DNA from: Corallococcus exercitus
GTDB lineage: Bacteria; Myxococcota; Myxococcia; Myxococcales; Myxococcaceae
NCBI RefSeq assembly: GCF_003611585.1
Contig: NZ_RAVW01000038.1
Coordinates: 1 to 35,120 of the forward strand
DNA length: 35,120 bases
Direction: 5' to 3'
Every line of letters starts with the position of its first letter. Within the stretch, counting starts at the first letter, position 1. A program made the position numbers and the translations under genes. Positions 24,341-35,120 of this stretch are shown here, one piece after another. Below the pieces are notes generated by a model. It was not told where the DNA came from and made no database searches. It saw only the letters and a list, made by a program, of their open reading frames with translations.

Positions 24341-24360
24341 TTCCAGTTGGTGTGCAAAGT

Positions 24361-24390
24361 TCCGGCCCTGCTTAGCGGGGGCCGGGGAAT
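24361..24390 (+). terminator. Hairpin after the dnaE-SDR unit
   Basis: CCGGCCC (24363-24369) pairs with GGGCCGG (24380-24386) over a 10-nt loop. Flanking TT and AA could extend the stem with a bulge. It lies 22 bp after the SDR stop and before the next gene; there is no T-run. Confidence 0.45.
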
Positions 24391-24465
24391 GTCTGCTAGA
24401 AGGCAATGCAACCCCGCGTGAAGCATTCGCTGCCGCGCGGGGCTGCTCGCTGGACGGAGACATCC

Positions 24466-27400
24466 ATGTCCCCACGGATTGCTGTGCTCGCCCGCTGTCT
24501 GGGGTTGAGCGTGCTGTGTCTGGGCCTGTCGCTTGGCTGCAATGATTCCGGAACCACCCCGAAGCCTCCGCCCGAGGTGGAAGCCGTGGTGGACGCGGCG
24601 GCCTCGACGGTGGCGGTGGACCGGCCCACGGGGGTGCTCGCGAACGGCCAGGACGTGGCGGTCGTCACGGTGACGGCGCTGCGCAAGGCGGACGGCTCGC
24701 GGCTGTCCGGGCGCGCGGTGACGGTGACGGTGGAGGGGGAGGGCGCCTCCGTCGTGCAGCCCGCGGAGGCCACGGACACCACCGGCACGGCTCAGGCGTG
24801 GGTGGCGTCCACGGTGCCGGGCGTGAAGACGGTGAAGGCGTCCGTGAAGGACGACACGGGCAAGATGGTGCAGCTCACCGCGACGGCCACGGTGGAGTTC
24901 GCCGCCGTCAACACCGTGAAGACGCTGGCGTTCCGCTCGGCGCTGCCGGACGGCGTGGCGGGCGAGCCGCTCAAGCTCCTGGTGGTGGAGGTGCGCGACG
25001 GCGCTGGCGCGGTGGTGACGGACAGCACGGCGGAGGTGACGCTGTCGCTGGGCTCCGGCGGCATCGTGTTCCCGGAGGGGCTGGTGACGGTGGCGGCGGT
25101 GAATGGCGTCGCGACCTTCCCGGACGTGGTGCTGAAGAAGGCGGGCGGGGGCTACCACTTCATCGCGAACGCGCCGGGCTTCGAGCCGGCCGCGAGCACC
25201 TTCTTCAAGGTGGCGCCCGGTCCGGTGGCGGCGCTGGGGGTGGACCACTCCCTGGATACCGCCACGGCGGGCGTGCCGCAGGACCAGGAGATCACGCTCG
25301 CGGACGCGTATGCCAACACGGTGACCGACTACACGGGCACGGTGACGCTGACGTCCTCGGACGCGGCCGCGACGCTGCCCTCCCACACGTTCACCACCGC
25401 GGACGCGGGCAAGTTCAAGTTCCAGGGCATCACCTTCCGCACGGCCGGGCGTCAGCTCATGACGGTCGCGGACAGCGCAGGCGCCTTCTCCTTCGAGTCT
25501 CCCGTGGTCGTGTCCGCCGCTTCGGCCTCGAAGCTGGCCTTCACGCAGCAGCCGGCCACGCCCGTTTCGACCCGCGCTTCCGTGGGGACCGTGAAGGTGA
25601 CGCTCCAGGACGCCTTCGGAAACACGGCGCCGGTGACCGGGCCTTCGGTGACGCTGTCGCTGCCGGCGGGGGCCTTCGCGCTGTCGGGGACCGTGACCGC
25701 GGCGCCGGTGGACGGCGTGGCGACGTTCACGGGGGTGAGCATCGCGGGCCATGGCACCACGCACCTGGTGGCCTCCGCGCCGGGGTTGCAGAACGCGAAC
25801 AGCGCGGACGTGCAGGTGGTGGACGACGTGGCGCCCGCGAAGCCGGTGCTGACGCAGACCGGGGCCACGGAGACGGGCCTCACCGTGCAGTGGACGGGTG
25901 TGGGGGATGACGGCGCGCAGGGGCAGCTGGCGTCGCAGGAACTGCGCTACTCCACGACCGCCATCACCACGGACGCGGCCTTCAACGCGGCGACGCCGGT
26001 GACCGTCGGCGCCCCGGTGCCTCCGGGCACGGTGCAGTCCGCGACCCTCTCCGGCCTCGCGGCGGGCAAGACGTACCACGTGGCGCTGAAGGCCACGGAC
26101 GCGCATGGCAACTCCTCGCGGTCGGACAGCCTGGCGGTGTCCACGGCGGATCCGCAGGTGACGCAGCTGGCGTTCTCGGTGCAGCCGTCGAACGGCAACG
26201 CGGGCTCGGCGCTCGCGGCGGTGAAGGTGGCGCTGCTGGACGCGCGGGGCGACGTCGTCCCCACGGCCACCACCGTGGTGACGCTGACCCTCACCGGCCA
26301 GCCGGGCTTCACGGCGGTGCCGGTGGCGGCGGTGGATGGCGTGGCGACCTTCACCGGCCTGCGCGTGGACACGGCGGGCACGTTCACGTTCACCGCCACG
26401 GCGGGTGCGCTCACGAAGGTGAGCGAGACCTTCACGGTGGGCGCCGGTGCCGCGGCGAAGCTCGTGCTGTCGACCTTCGCGGACCCGGTCGACGCGGGCG
26501 ACGAGAACGACGTGACCGTGTCCGTGACGGATGCCTTCGGCAACCTCCTCAAGGACTACGCTGGCACGGTGCACTTCACGTCCTCGGACGCGCAGGCGGT
26601 GTTGCCTCCGGACGCGGTCTTCGCGTCGGCGGACCAGGGCGCGAAGACCGTCTCCGGCCTCGTGTTCAAGACGGCGGGCACGCAGTCCCTCACCGCCACG
26701 GACACCGTCACCCCGGCCCTCACCGCGACGGTGGACGCCGACGTGCGCGCCAGCACGGCCGCGTCCTTCGAGGCCCTCGGGTACGATGGCCCCGTCGCCG
26801 CGGGTCGGTTGATAAGCCTTGAACTGGTGGCGCGTGACGCCTACGGCAACGTGGCGAAGGAGTACGCGTCCACGGTGACGTTCTCCTCCACGGACGCGCA
26901 GGCGGTGCTGCCCGGCGCCTACACGTTCACCCTGCTGGACGAGGGCCGGCACACCTTCAACGTGGAGCTGCGCACCGCCGGGGGGCAGGAGGTCGTCGCG
27001 GAGGACGTCGCGAACTCCTCGCTCCGGGCCTCGCACACCTTCAACATCGTCCCGGCGCTCCCGGTCCAGTTGACCCTCGCCTCCGCGCCCGCGACGGGCT
27101 CGGTGAGGCAGTCGCTCGCGGACATCCAGGTGGCCGTGCAGGACTCCTTCGGCAACACCGTCACCGGCGCGTCGGCGGACGTGCAGCTGGCGCTGGTGGG
27201 CGGCACCTTCGCCCAGGGCCTTCCCACGCGCACCACCGTGGATGGCGTGGCCACCTTCAGCGGCCTCAGCGTCAATGACGAGGGCACGTACCAGCTCCAG
27301 GCGAGCGCGGACGGCTTCCAGGACATCACGTCCTCGGACCTGATCATCTCCGACACGCAGGCGCCGGCCGCCGCTACGGGCTTCAGCGCGACGGCGGTGG

Positions 27401-29439
27401 ACGGCGCCAGCATCCGGCTGGACTGGCAGGCTCCGGGTGATGACGGCGTGCTGGGCACGGCCGCGCGCTACGAGCTGCGCTACGCCACGTCCGCCATCAC
27501 CGATGCCACCTTCGACTCGGCCACGCTCGTGACGGGCGTGGGCGCACCCCAGACGGCGGGCACGGCGGAGTCCTTCACCGTCACCGGCCTGACGGAGGGC
27601 ACGACGTACCACTTCGCGCTGAAGACCTTCGACGGCGCGGACAACGCCAGCGCGCTGGCCACCGCGAGCACCGCCACCACCGACCCGTGCAGCGGCTACG
27701 TGTGCACGCCGCCCGCGTCCCAGTGCGCGGAGGACGGCACGTCGCTGGAGGTCTACGCGTCGGTGTGCGTGGTGCAGAACGGCGCGCCGACCTGCCAGGA
27801 CGGCGAGACGACCCTCCAGGCCTGCCCTGGCGCGGACGCGGTCTGCTACGCGGGCGCGTGCACCACGGCGCCCCACCCGGGCGCGGGCGAGCTGGTCATC
27901 TCGGAGGTGATGCACTCACCGTCCGCGGGCACCACCGAGTACCTGGAGCTGACCAACACCACGTCGAAGCTGCTGGATGCCAACGGCCTGGTGGTGAACC
28001 TGGTGAACGGCGCGGGCACGTCCACGCCCATCACGGTGAACCACGGCCACGCGCTGCTGGTGCCGGCCGGGGGCCGCACGGTGCTCGCGCAGAACGCCAA
28101 CTTCGCCAACAACGGCGGCGTGGCAGCGAACCACGCCTGGGGCACGGACATCTCCCTGGACAGCACCGGCTCCATCACCCTCAAGCAGGGCGCGGTGACG
28201 GTGGACAGCCTCACGTACACGAGCGCGTTCCCGCAGACGACGGGCCGAGCCATGAGCCTCGCGTCCAGCATCGTGGGGACGAAGGGCAGCGCGCAGGCCT
28301 GGTACTGGTGTGACTCCAGCGGCAGCCTGTCTGGCGGGGACCGGGGCACGCCCGGCCAAGCCAATGATGACTGCGGGCTGAACGTGGAGAAGCCGCTCAA
28401 TTACTGCGCCATCCAGTACCCGAAGACGTTCCCGTCCCCTGACGGCAGCTACCCGGCGAGCATCTTCACCACCGACAGCTACGACATCTTCAGCCAGTTC
28501 TACAGCTACGACGTCACGACGCGGAACCAGAAGGGCAACGACTTCTATCCGCGCATCGAGGCGCAGTTGGGCTACGGCACGGACGCCACCAACCCGGCGG
28601 GCTGGACGTGGAAGCCGGCGGACTTCAACCCGGGCTTCACCACGCCAAGCTCGAACAACGACGAGATGAAGGCGACGCTGCAGATTCCCACGGCTGGCAC
28701 GTACCGCTACGGCTTCCGCTACCGGTTCACCGACGCGGGGGAACCGTGGGTGTACTGCGATCAGAACGGCAAGACGGTCCCGCCCGCGGGCACCTACGGC
28801 TCCGTGACGGTGGTGAAGGCTCCGCTGACGAACCACGTGGTCATCAGCGAGGTCTCCACCGCGAGCGCGGCGAACACGACGGATGATTTCATTGAGATCT
28901 ACAATCCGACCAACACGGACATCGACCTGACGGGCTGGAAGCTGATGTATCGCTCAGCAGGTGGTAGCTCGACGGACTACACCCTCGCGGCGACCGTGGC
29001 GACCACCACGCCTAGGAAGGTCATCAAGGCGCATGGGTATTTCCTGTTCGCGAGCAGCCGCTTCAGCACCAGCTATCCGTCCATCGCGGTGGATGCGGTC
29101 TGGAGCGGCGGTGTGGACCTGGCCCAAGGCGGGGGCAACATCCGGCTGGGAGACCCGACTTCAACGCTGGTTCCCACTACCACCACAGGGGTCGCGGACA
29201 CGCTGTCCTACGGAACAGGCCGCACCCTTCCGGAAGGCTCGCCGGCTCCAGTGCAGCCCTCCACCAGCGGCAGCATCGAGCGCAAGGCCGTGTCGACCTC
29301 CACCTCCACGACCCTGGGGCTTGGGGGCGCGGATGCCTCGCGGGGCAACGCCTATGACTCAGACAACAACTCGGTGGATTTCGTGACCCGTACGAACAGG
29401 GAGCCGCAGAACGCCTCAAGCCCGCTCGAGTTCTACTGA
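24466..29439 (+). CDS. Giant multidomain surface lipoprotein (Ig-like, fibronectin III, lamin-tail domains)
   Basis: A 1657-aa exported protein with a signal ending LGLSLGC (Cys25). Domains by eye: an invasin-like Big-1 Ig domain (about 40-146); several tandem Ig/filamin-like modules with recurring DAFGN, DGVATF and TSSDA motifs (about 150-450, 560-960); fibronectin III domains (about 454-561 and 963-1072, each with GDDG, LRY and KTYH/TTYH marks); and a short Cys cluster (DPCSGYVCTPPASQC). Then come a lamin-tail domain (ELVISEVMHSPSAGTTEYLEL), a beta domain rich in Trp/Tyr that looks like a carbohydrate-binding module (GWTWKPADFN, AGTYRYGFRYRF), and a second lamin-tail domain (VVISEVSTASAANTTDDFIEI). 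No catalytic motif is seen; it is probably an adhesin or cell-surface scaffold. The start at 24466 is chosen for its GGAGA ribosome site 7 nt upstream; an in-frame ATG at 24406 would give a poorer signal peptide. Confidence 0.9.
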   Translation: MSPRIAVLARCLGLSVLCLGLSLGCNDSGTTPKPPPEVEAVVDAAASTVAVDRPTGVLANGQDVAVVTVTALRKADGSRLSGRAVTVTVEGEGASVVQPAEATDTTGTAQAWVASTVPGVKTVKASVKDDTGKMVQLTATATVEFAAVNTVKTLAFRSALPDGVAGEPLKLLVVEVRDGAGAVVTDSTAEVTLSLGSGGIVFPEGLVTVAAVNGVATFPDVVLKKAGGGYHFIANAPGFEPAASTFFKVAPGPVAALGVDHSLDTATAGVPQDQEITLADAYANTVTDYTGTVTLTSSDAAATLPSHTFTTADAGKFKFQGITFRTAGRQLMTVADSAGAFSFESPVVVSAASASKLAFTQQPATPVSTRASVGTVKVTLQDAFGNTAPVTGPSVTLSLPAGAFALSGTVTAAPVDGVATFTGVSIAGHGTTHLVASAPGLQNANSADVQVVDDVAPAKPVLTQTGATETGLTVQWTGVGDDGAQGQLASQELRYSTTAITTDAAFNAATPVTVGAPVPPGTVQSATLSGLAAGKTYHVALKATDAHGNSSRSDSLAVSTADPQVTQLAFSVQPSNGNAGSALAAVKVALLDARGDVVPTATTVVTLTLTGQPGFTAVPVAAVDGVATFTGLRVDTAGTFTFTATAGALTKVSETFTVGAGAAAKLVLSTFADPVDAGDENDVTVSVTDAFGNLLKDYAGTVHFTSSDAQAVLPPDAVFASADQGAKTVSGLVFKTAGTQSLTATDTVTPALTATVDADVRASTAASFEALGYDGPVAAGRLISLELVARDAYGNVAKEYASTVTFSSTDAQAVLPGAYTFTLLDEGRHTFNVELRTAGGQEVVAEDVANSSLRASHTFNIVPALPVQLTLASAPATGSVRQSLADIQVAVQDSFGNTVTGASADVQLALVGGTFAQGLPTRTTVDGVATFSGLSVNDEGTYQLQASADGFQDITSSDLIISDTQAPAAATGFSATAVDGASIRLDWQAPGDDGVLGTAARYELRYATSAITDATFDSATLVTGVGAPQTAGTAESFTVTGLTEGTTYHFALKTFDGADNASALATASTATTDPCSGYVCTPPASQCAEDGTSLEVYASVCVVQNGAPTCQDGETTLQACPGADAVCYAGACTTAPHPGAGELVISEVMHSPSAGTTEYLELTNTTSKLLDANGLVVNLVNGAGTSTPITVNHGHALLVPAGGRTVLAQNANFANNGGVAANHAWGTDISLDSTGSITLKQGAVTVDSLTYTSAFPQTTGRAMSLASSIVGTKGSAQAWYWCDSSGSLSGGDRGTPGQANDDCGLNVEKPLNYCAIQYPKTFPSPDGSYPASIFTTDSYDIFSQFYSYDVTTRNQKGNDFYPRIEAQLGYGTDATNPAGWTWKPADFNPGFTTPSSNNDEMKATLQIPTAGTYRYGFRYRFTDAGEPWVYCDQNGKTVPPAGTYGSVTVVKAPLTNHVVISEVSTASAANTTDDFIEIYNPTNTDIDLTGWKLMYRSAGGSSTDYTLAATVATTTPRKVIKAHGYFLFASSRFSTSYPSIAVDAVWSGGVDLAQGGGNIRLGDPTSTLVPTTTTGVADTLSYGTGRTLPEGSPAPVQPSTSGSIERKAVSTSTSTTLGLGGADASRGNAYDSDNNSVDFVTRTNREPQNASSPLEFY

Positions 29440-29466
29440 CGCTCCTGTCTCACCCCCGTAGTCCCA

Positions 29467-29505
29467 GGAAGGCCGCCTCCGGCACTCACGCCGGGGCGGC
29501 CTTCC
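29467..29505 (+). terminator. Strong hairpin after the giant lipoprotein gene
   Basis: GGAAGGCCGC (29467-29476) pairs with GCGGCCTTCC (29496-29505), extended inward by CCGGC/GCCGG across a small bulge, with loop ACTCAC. It lies 27 bp after the stop at 29439. No T-run follows. Confidence 0.65.
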
Positions 29506-29590
29506 GCCGTTCCTGGCGCATCCATGCCCATGACAGACTCCGCCCGCCGCATGCCCACTCCGGGCGCGGGCTGTCTGGGAAGGAATACCC

Positions 29591-30010
29591 ATGTCTTCGC
29601 GTCGCGCACTGTCCCGGTGTCTGGTGGTGGGGCTGCTGGCCCTGGGATTCCCGGTGGGCTGTGGAGAGGACCCGGAGGCTCCCTCCACCCTGGTGGCCCC
29701 GTCGCAATGCTCGGTGGAGCTCTCCCCGAGCACGGAGCCGTTGATGGCGAATGGTCAGGACACCCTGGTCGTCACGGTCACGCTGCGCAACGAGGACGCC
29801 ACGCCGCTGTCCGGACGCGCCGTCAACGTGCAGGTGGGCTCCGGCGAGGGCTTCACCCTCTTGCAGGAAAAGAGCCTCACGGACAACCAGGGCCGCAACC
29901 GCGTGGAGGTGCGGGCCACCACACCGGGCACCAAGACGCTGTCCGTGTCGGCAAACGAGCTGAATGGAGTGCGGGTCTACCTCAACGAGGTGACGATCGA
30001 GTTCCGGTGA
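29591..30010 (+). CDS. Small lipoprotein with a single Big-1 Ig-like domain
   Basis: A 139-aa protein with a signal peptide (LVVGLLALGFPVGC) and one invasin-type Ig-like domain. Its ANGQDTLVVTVTLRNEDATP and PLSGRAVNVQV segments closely match ANGQDVAVVTVTAL and RLSGRAVTVTV of the first domain of the giant lipoprotein upstream. Spacing of DNQGRNRVEVRATTPGTKTLSV against TDTTGTAQAWVASTVPGVKTVKA confirms the same fold. It looks like a one-domain relative produced by partial duplication. The residue before the lipid-modified Cys is Gly, but the lipobox (PVGC) is not ideal. GGAAGGAA upstream is a good ribosome site. A strong hairpin separates it from the giant gene, so it probably has its own promoter. 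Confidence 0.82.
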   Translation: MSSRRALSRCLVVGLLALGFPVGCGEDPEAPSTLVAPSQCSVELSPSTEPLMANGQDTLVVTVTLRNEDATPLSGRAVNVQVGSGEGFTLLQEKSLTDNQGRNRVEVRATTPGTKTLSVSANELNGVRVYLNEVTIEFR

Positions 30011-30012
30011 CC

Positions 30013-30077
30013 TCCTCCCCCCGTGCCGGCGGGGGAGGACTGCCGGAGGCCCGCCCGTCCGCCGCCCGACGGACGGG
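30013..30077 (+). terminator. Two tandem hairpins after the small Big-1 lipoprotein
   Basis: TCCTCCCCC (30013-30021) pairs with GGGGGAGGA (30031-30039) over 9 nt, starting 3 bases after the stop. A second perfect 8-bp stem, CCCGTCCG (30054-30061) with CGGACGGG (30070-30077), follows. Neither has a T-run. Confidence 0.6.
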
Positions 30078-30203
30078 GCAGGGGAGGGCGTCCACTGCCC
30101 GGCAACCGCTTGCCCCGGGCCACACGGATGCTGCCAGGGCGTGCGGGGCGCATTAGCTTTGGGCCCTTCGCCGCACACCCACGGCTTGAGAGGAGCCCTT
30201 CCC

Positions 30204-32156
30204 GTGTCCGAGCCCCTGGTCCCCGACGCCGCCCGCCATGTCACCTGCCCGCCGGAGGAGTTCCGCCGCGCGAGCGAGGAGGCCCTGGCCAAGGCCCGCG
30301 ACGGCATCGCGCGCCTGAAGACGCTGCCCGCCTCCACGCCTCCCAGGGAGGTGCTGGAGCTGTTCGACGAGTCCTCCGCCGCGCTCGATGACGCCGCCGC
30401 GCGCGCCAGCGTCGTGCGCCACACGCACCCGGAGGCCGCCCTGCGCGAGGCCGCGGAGAACGCCGAGCAGGCCATCGAGAACCTGGCCAACGACATCCGC
30501 ATGGACCGGGGCGTCTACGACGTCCTGGCGCGCGTGGACCTGTCCCAGCAGGACGCCGCCACGCGCAAGTGGATGGAGAAGGTGCTGCGCGACTTCCGCC
30601 GCGCCGGCGTGGACCGCGACGACGCCACCCGCGCGAAGGTGAAGGCGCTCCAGGAGGAGCTGGTCCGCATTGGCCAGGAGTTCAGCCGCAACATCAGCCA
30701 GGACACCCGCAAGGTGGCCCTGCCCCCGGCCGCGCTGGACGGCCTGCCGCAGGACTACGTGCGCGCGCACGCCCCCGGCGAGGACGGCCAGGTGCGCATC
30801 TCCACGGACTACCCGGACCTGGTGCCCTTCCTCACCTACGCGCGCGACGGCAAGGCCCGCGAGGAGCTCTGGCGCGCCAACCGCCAGCGCGGCTACCCCG
30901 CCAACGTGGACGTGCTCCAGAAGCTGGTCCAGAAGCGCCACGAACTGGCCACGCTCCTGGGCTACCCGCACTGGGCCGCCTACGCCACCGAGGACAAGAT
31001 GGTGCGCACCGCGGACGCCGCGAGCACCTTCATCCGGAAGATCGCCGACGCGTCGGAAGAGCGCATGAAGCGCGACTACGCGGTGCTCCTGGAGCGCAAG
31101 CGCAAGGACGACCCGAAGGCCGACAAGGTGAACCCGTGGGACTCCGGCTACCTGGATGACCGCGTGAAGGCGGAGCAGTACGCCTTCGACTCGCAGACGG
31201 TGCGCCCCTACTTCGAATACACGCGCGTGAAGCAGGGCGTGCTGGAGCTCACCGCGCGCCTCTTCGGCGTCACCTACAAGCCGGTGAAGGACGTGCCCGT
31301 ATGGCACCCGGACGTGGAGGCCTACGACGTCTATGAAGGCCAGACGCTCAAGGGCCGCTTCTTCCTGGACATGCACCCGCGCGCGGACAAGTACAAGCAC
31401 GCGGCCCAGTTCACGCTGACCAGCGGCAAGGCGGGGCGGCGGCTTCCGGAAGGCGCGCTCATCTGCAACTTCCCCAAGCCCGGAACAGAGCCCGCGCTCA
31501 TGCAGCACGGCGACGTGGAGACGTTCTTCCACGAGTTCGGCCACCTCTTGCACCACATCTTCGGCGGCCACACGCAGTGGGCGGGCCTGTCCGGCGTGCG
31601 CACGGAGTGGGACTTCGTGGAGGCCCCGTCGCAGATGCTGGAGGAGTGGGCGCGCGACGTGACGTGCCTCCAGACCTTCGCGAAGCACTACCAGACGGGC
31701 GAAGCGCTGCCCGCGGAGCTGGTGGAGCGCATGCTCGCCGCGGACGAGTTCGGCAAGGGCCTCTTCGTGCGCCAGCAGATGTTCTACGCGGCGCTCAGCC
31801 TGGAGCTGTACCGGCGCGACCCGAAGAACCTGGACGCCACCGCGCTCGTGCGCGAGCTGCAGGGCCAGTACATCCCCTTCCCGTACCTGGAGGGCACGTA
31901 CTTCCACCTCACCTTCGGGCACCTGGACGGGTACTCGTCCAACTACTACACGTACATGTGGTCGCTCGTCATCGCGAAGGACCTCTTCACGGTGTTCCAG
32001 ACGAAGGGCCTGCTCAACCCGGAGCCCGCGCAGGCCTACCGCCGCGCGGTGCTGGAGCCGGGCGGTTCCGACGACGCCGCCCGACTGGTGCACCAGTTCC
32101 TCGGCCGCGACTACGACTTCCGCGCCTACGAGGCCTGGCTCAACAAGGCCGCGTAG
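30204..32156 (+). CDS. M3-family metallopeptidase (thimet oligopeptidase/oligopeptidase A-like)
   Basis: A 650-aa zinc endopeptidase without signal peptide, presumably cytoplasmic, degrading oligopeptides. The zinc site is H443-E-F-G-H447-L-L-H-H, with the third ligand Glu473 in WDFVEAPSQMLEEWA. Other family marks are DMHPRADKYKHAAQF, SNYYTYMWS (substrate Tyr region) and the long helical N-terminal half forming the channel. The length is slightly below the 680-700 usual for this family. The GTG at 30204 is chosen because GAGAGGAG lies 8 nt upstream and the following residues begin the helical domain; an in-frame ATG at 30141 is less likely. It converges with the NTF2-like gene, with 21 bp between. 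Confidence 0.95.
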   Translation: MSEPLVPDAARHVTCPPEEFRRASEEALAKARDGIARLKTLPASTPPREVLELFDESSAALDDAAARASVVRHTHPEAALREAAENAEQAIENLANDIRMDRGVYDVLARVDLSQQDAATRKWMEKVLRDFRRAGVDRDDATRAKVKALQEELVRIGQEFSRNISQDTRKVALPPAALDGLPQDYVRAHAPGEDGQVRISTDYPDLVPFLTYARDGKAREELWRANRQRGYPANVDVLQKLVQKRHELATLLGYPHWAAYATEDKMVRTADAASTFIRKIADASEERMKRDYAVLLERKRKDDPKADKVNPWDSGYLDDRVKAEQYAFDSQTVRPYFEYTRVKQGVLELTARLFGVTYKPVKDVPVWHPDVEAYDVYEGQTLKGRFFLDMHPRADKYKHAAQFTLTSGKAGRRLPEGALICNFPKPGTEPALMQHGDVETFFHEFGHLLHHIFGGHTQWAGLSGVRTEWDFVEAPSQMLEEWARDVTCLQTFAKHYQTGEALPAELVERMLAADEFGKGLFVRQQMFYAALSLELYRRDPKNLDATALVRELQGQYIPFPYLEGTYFHLTFGHLDGYSSNYYTYMWSLVIAKDLFTVFQTKGLLNPEPAQAYRRAVLEPGGSDDAARLVHQFLGRDYDFRAYEAWLNKAA

Positions 32157-32177
32157 GCCCCGGCGCGGGCCGGAGCC

Positions 32178-32648
32178 TCACGCCCGCCCGCGCCGCACCT
32201 TCGGGAGCCCCGCCTGCGCGTAGGTCCGCTTCTCGCGCAGGCGGCCGTTCTCCCAGTGCAGCACGTCCAGCCCGTACCAGCCGAAGTCCCGGCCATACAG
32301 CAGCCGGTACAGCCAGGGCTTGAGCGCGCCCGGGCCGGACAGGTCGTGCTGGCACCGCCAGCGCAGCACCACCTTGCCCGCGGGGACGTCCACCACCATG
32401 TCCTCGGTGAGGAAGCGGATGCGCCCGAAGTCGCCCCGGAACTGCGGGGCGAAGGCGGCGCGGATGGCCTCCAGCCCCCGGCAGTGGACGCCGTCATACG
32501 TCTCGTAGACGGCGTCCGGGTGGAACCAGCCCATCACCGCGTCCAGGTCGTCGCGGTTGAACGCGTCGGTGAAGTCCAGCACCCACCGCTCCAATTGCTC
32601 GCGGCTGGCGGGGGCACTGTCCGCGGACGGTGAGGGGCCGGTGCTCAT
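32178..32648 (-). CDS. NTF2/SnoaL-like domain protein
   Basis: A 156-aa protein of the NTF2-like cone fold. It has an N-terminal helix LERWVLDFTDAFNRDDLDAVMGWFHPDAVYE, then CRGLEAIRAAFAPQFRG, then four strands (VVLRWRCQHDL, GLDVLHWENGRLREKRTY). Such proteins are small enzymes (isomerases, hydrolases) or binding proteins; the Trp/Tyr-rich pocket and His residues do not settle which. It lies 10 bp after the stop of glycogen phosphorylase on the same strand, so the two are probably co-transcribed. The ATG at 32648 was selected since residues before it are unlike the family. The C-terminus is basic (KVRRGRA). Confidence 0.82.
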   Translation of the reverse strand: MSTGPSPSADSAPASREQLERWVLDFTDAFNRDDLDAVMGWFHPDAVYETYDGVHCRGLEAIRAAFAPQFRGDFGRIRFLTEDMVVDVPAGKVVLRWRCQHDLSGPGALKPWLYRLLYGRDFGWYGLDVLHWENGRLREKRTYAQAGLPKVRRGRA

Positions 32649-32658
32649 GGCGCGTGCG

Positions 32659-35120
<2,462 letters not shown>

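Noticed and set aside
24466-27700. Repeated DNA in the giant lipoprotein gene considered as a CRISPR or satellite array
   Set aside because: The repeats are protein-level domain repeats about 90-100 residues long with diverged DNA; there are no identical short repeats with unique spacers.
23986-27915. A 1309-codon open frame antisense to the SDR and giant lipoprotein genes
   Set aside because: Arg/His/Gly-rich translation without domains; the sense strand carries clear domain-bearing genes.

Overview
The window is GC-rich chromosomal DNA with dense genes, short gaps and many lipoproteins. It most resembles a myxobacterium (Myxococcota, Myxococcus/Corallococcus-like). This rests on base composition, the run of lipobox proteins with Cys-rich, Ig-like, fibronectin III and lamin-tail domains, and the general character of the genes. 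It is inference, since no rRNA or species marker is present.

Bases 1-10491 hold host-type genes: a partial unknown gene, a lipoprotein, a periplasmic substrate-binding protein, a beta-propeller-like lipoprotein, a small acidic protein, an M14 carboxypeptidase/aldo-keto reductase pair coupled by an ATGA overlap, a Spy/CpxP-like protein, a CPBP (CAAX-type) membrane protease, and a metallo-beta-lactamase-fold/serine beta-lactamase-fold pair. In that last pair the second gene's ribosome binding site can be masked by a perfect 12-bp anti-Shine-Dalgarno stem.

Bases 10591-15931 are an accessory island. About 330 bp of degenerate sequence occurs at each end in direct orientation, and both copies look like decayed IS91-type transposase tails sharing one internal deletion. 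Between them lie a dynamin-like large GTPase (691 aa), an IS5-family element with recognisable terminal inverted repeats and a twice-frameshifted transposase, and a 411-aa protein with a PD-(D/E)xK nuclease-like motif. The two cargo genes are clearly lower in GC than the rest (two sampled 60-base lines are 48% and 50% G+C, against 65% in a dnaE line). This is the most likely place for an undescribed, possibly defence-related function, but nothing here proves it.

Bases 16042-35120 return to host-type genes: a Cys-rich lipoprotein, a second CPBP protease paralogous to the first, a membrane-anchored sulfatase/phosphotransferase-fold enzyme with Thr in place of the formylglycine Cys, dnaE (DNA polymerase III alpha) followed closely by a dienoyl-CoA-reductase-like SDR, a 1657-aa multidomain surface lipoprotein with a small one-domain relative just downstream, an M3 oligopeptidase, and a glycogen phosphorylase (5' end outside the window) followed 10 bp later by an NTF2/SnoaL-like gene. 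No tRNA, rRNA or CRISPR array was seen.
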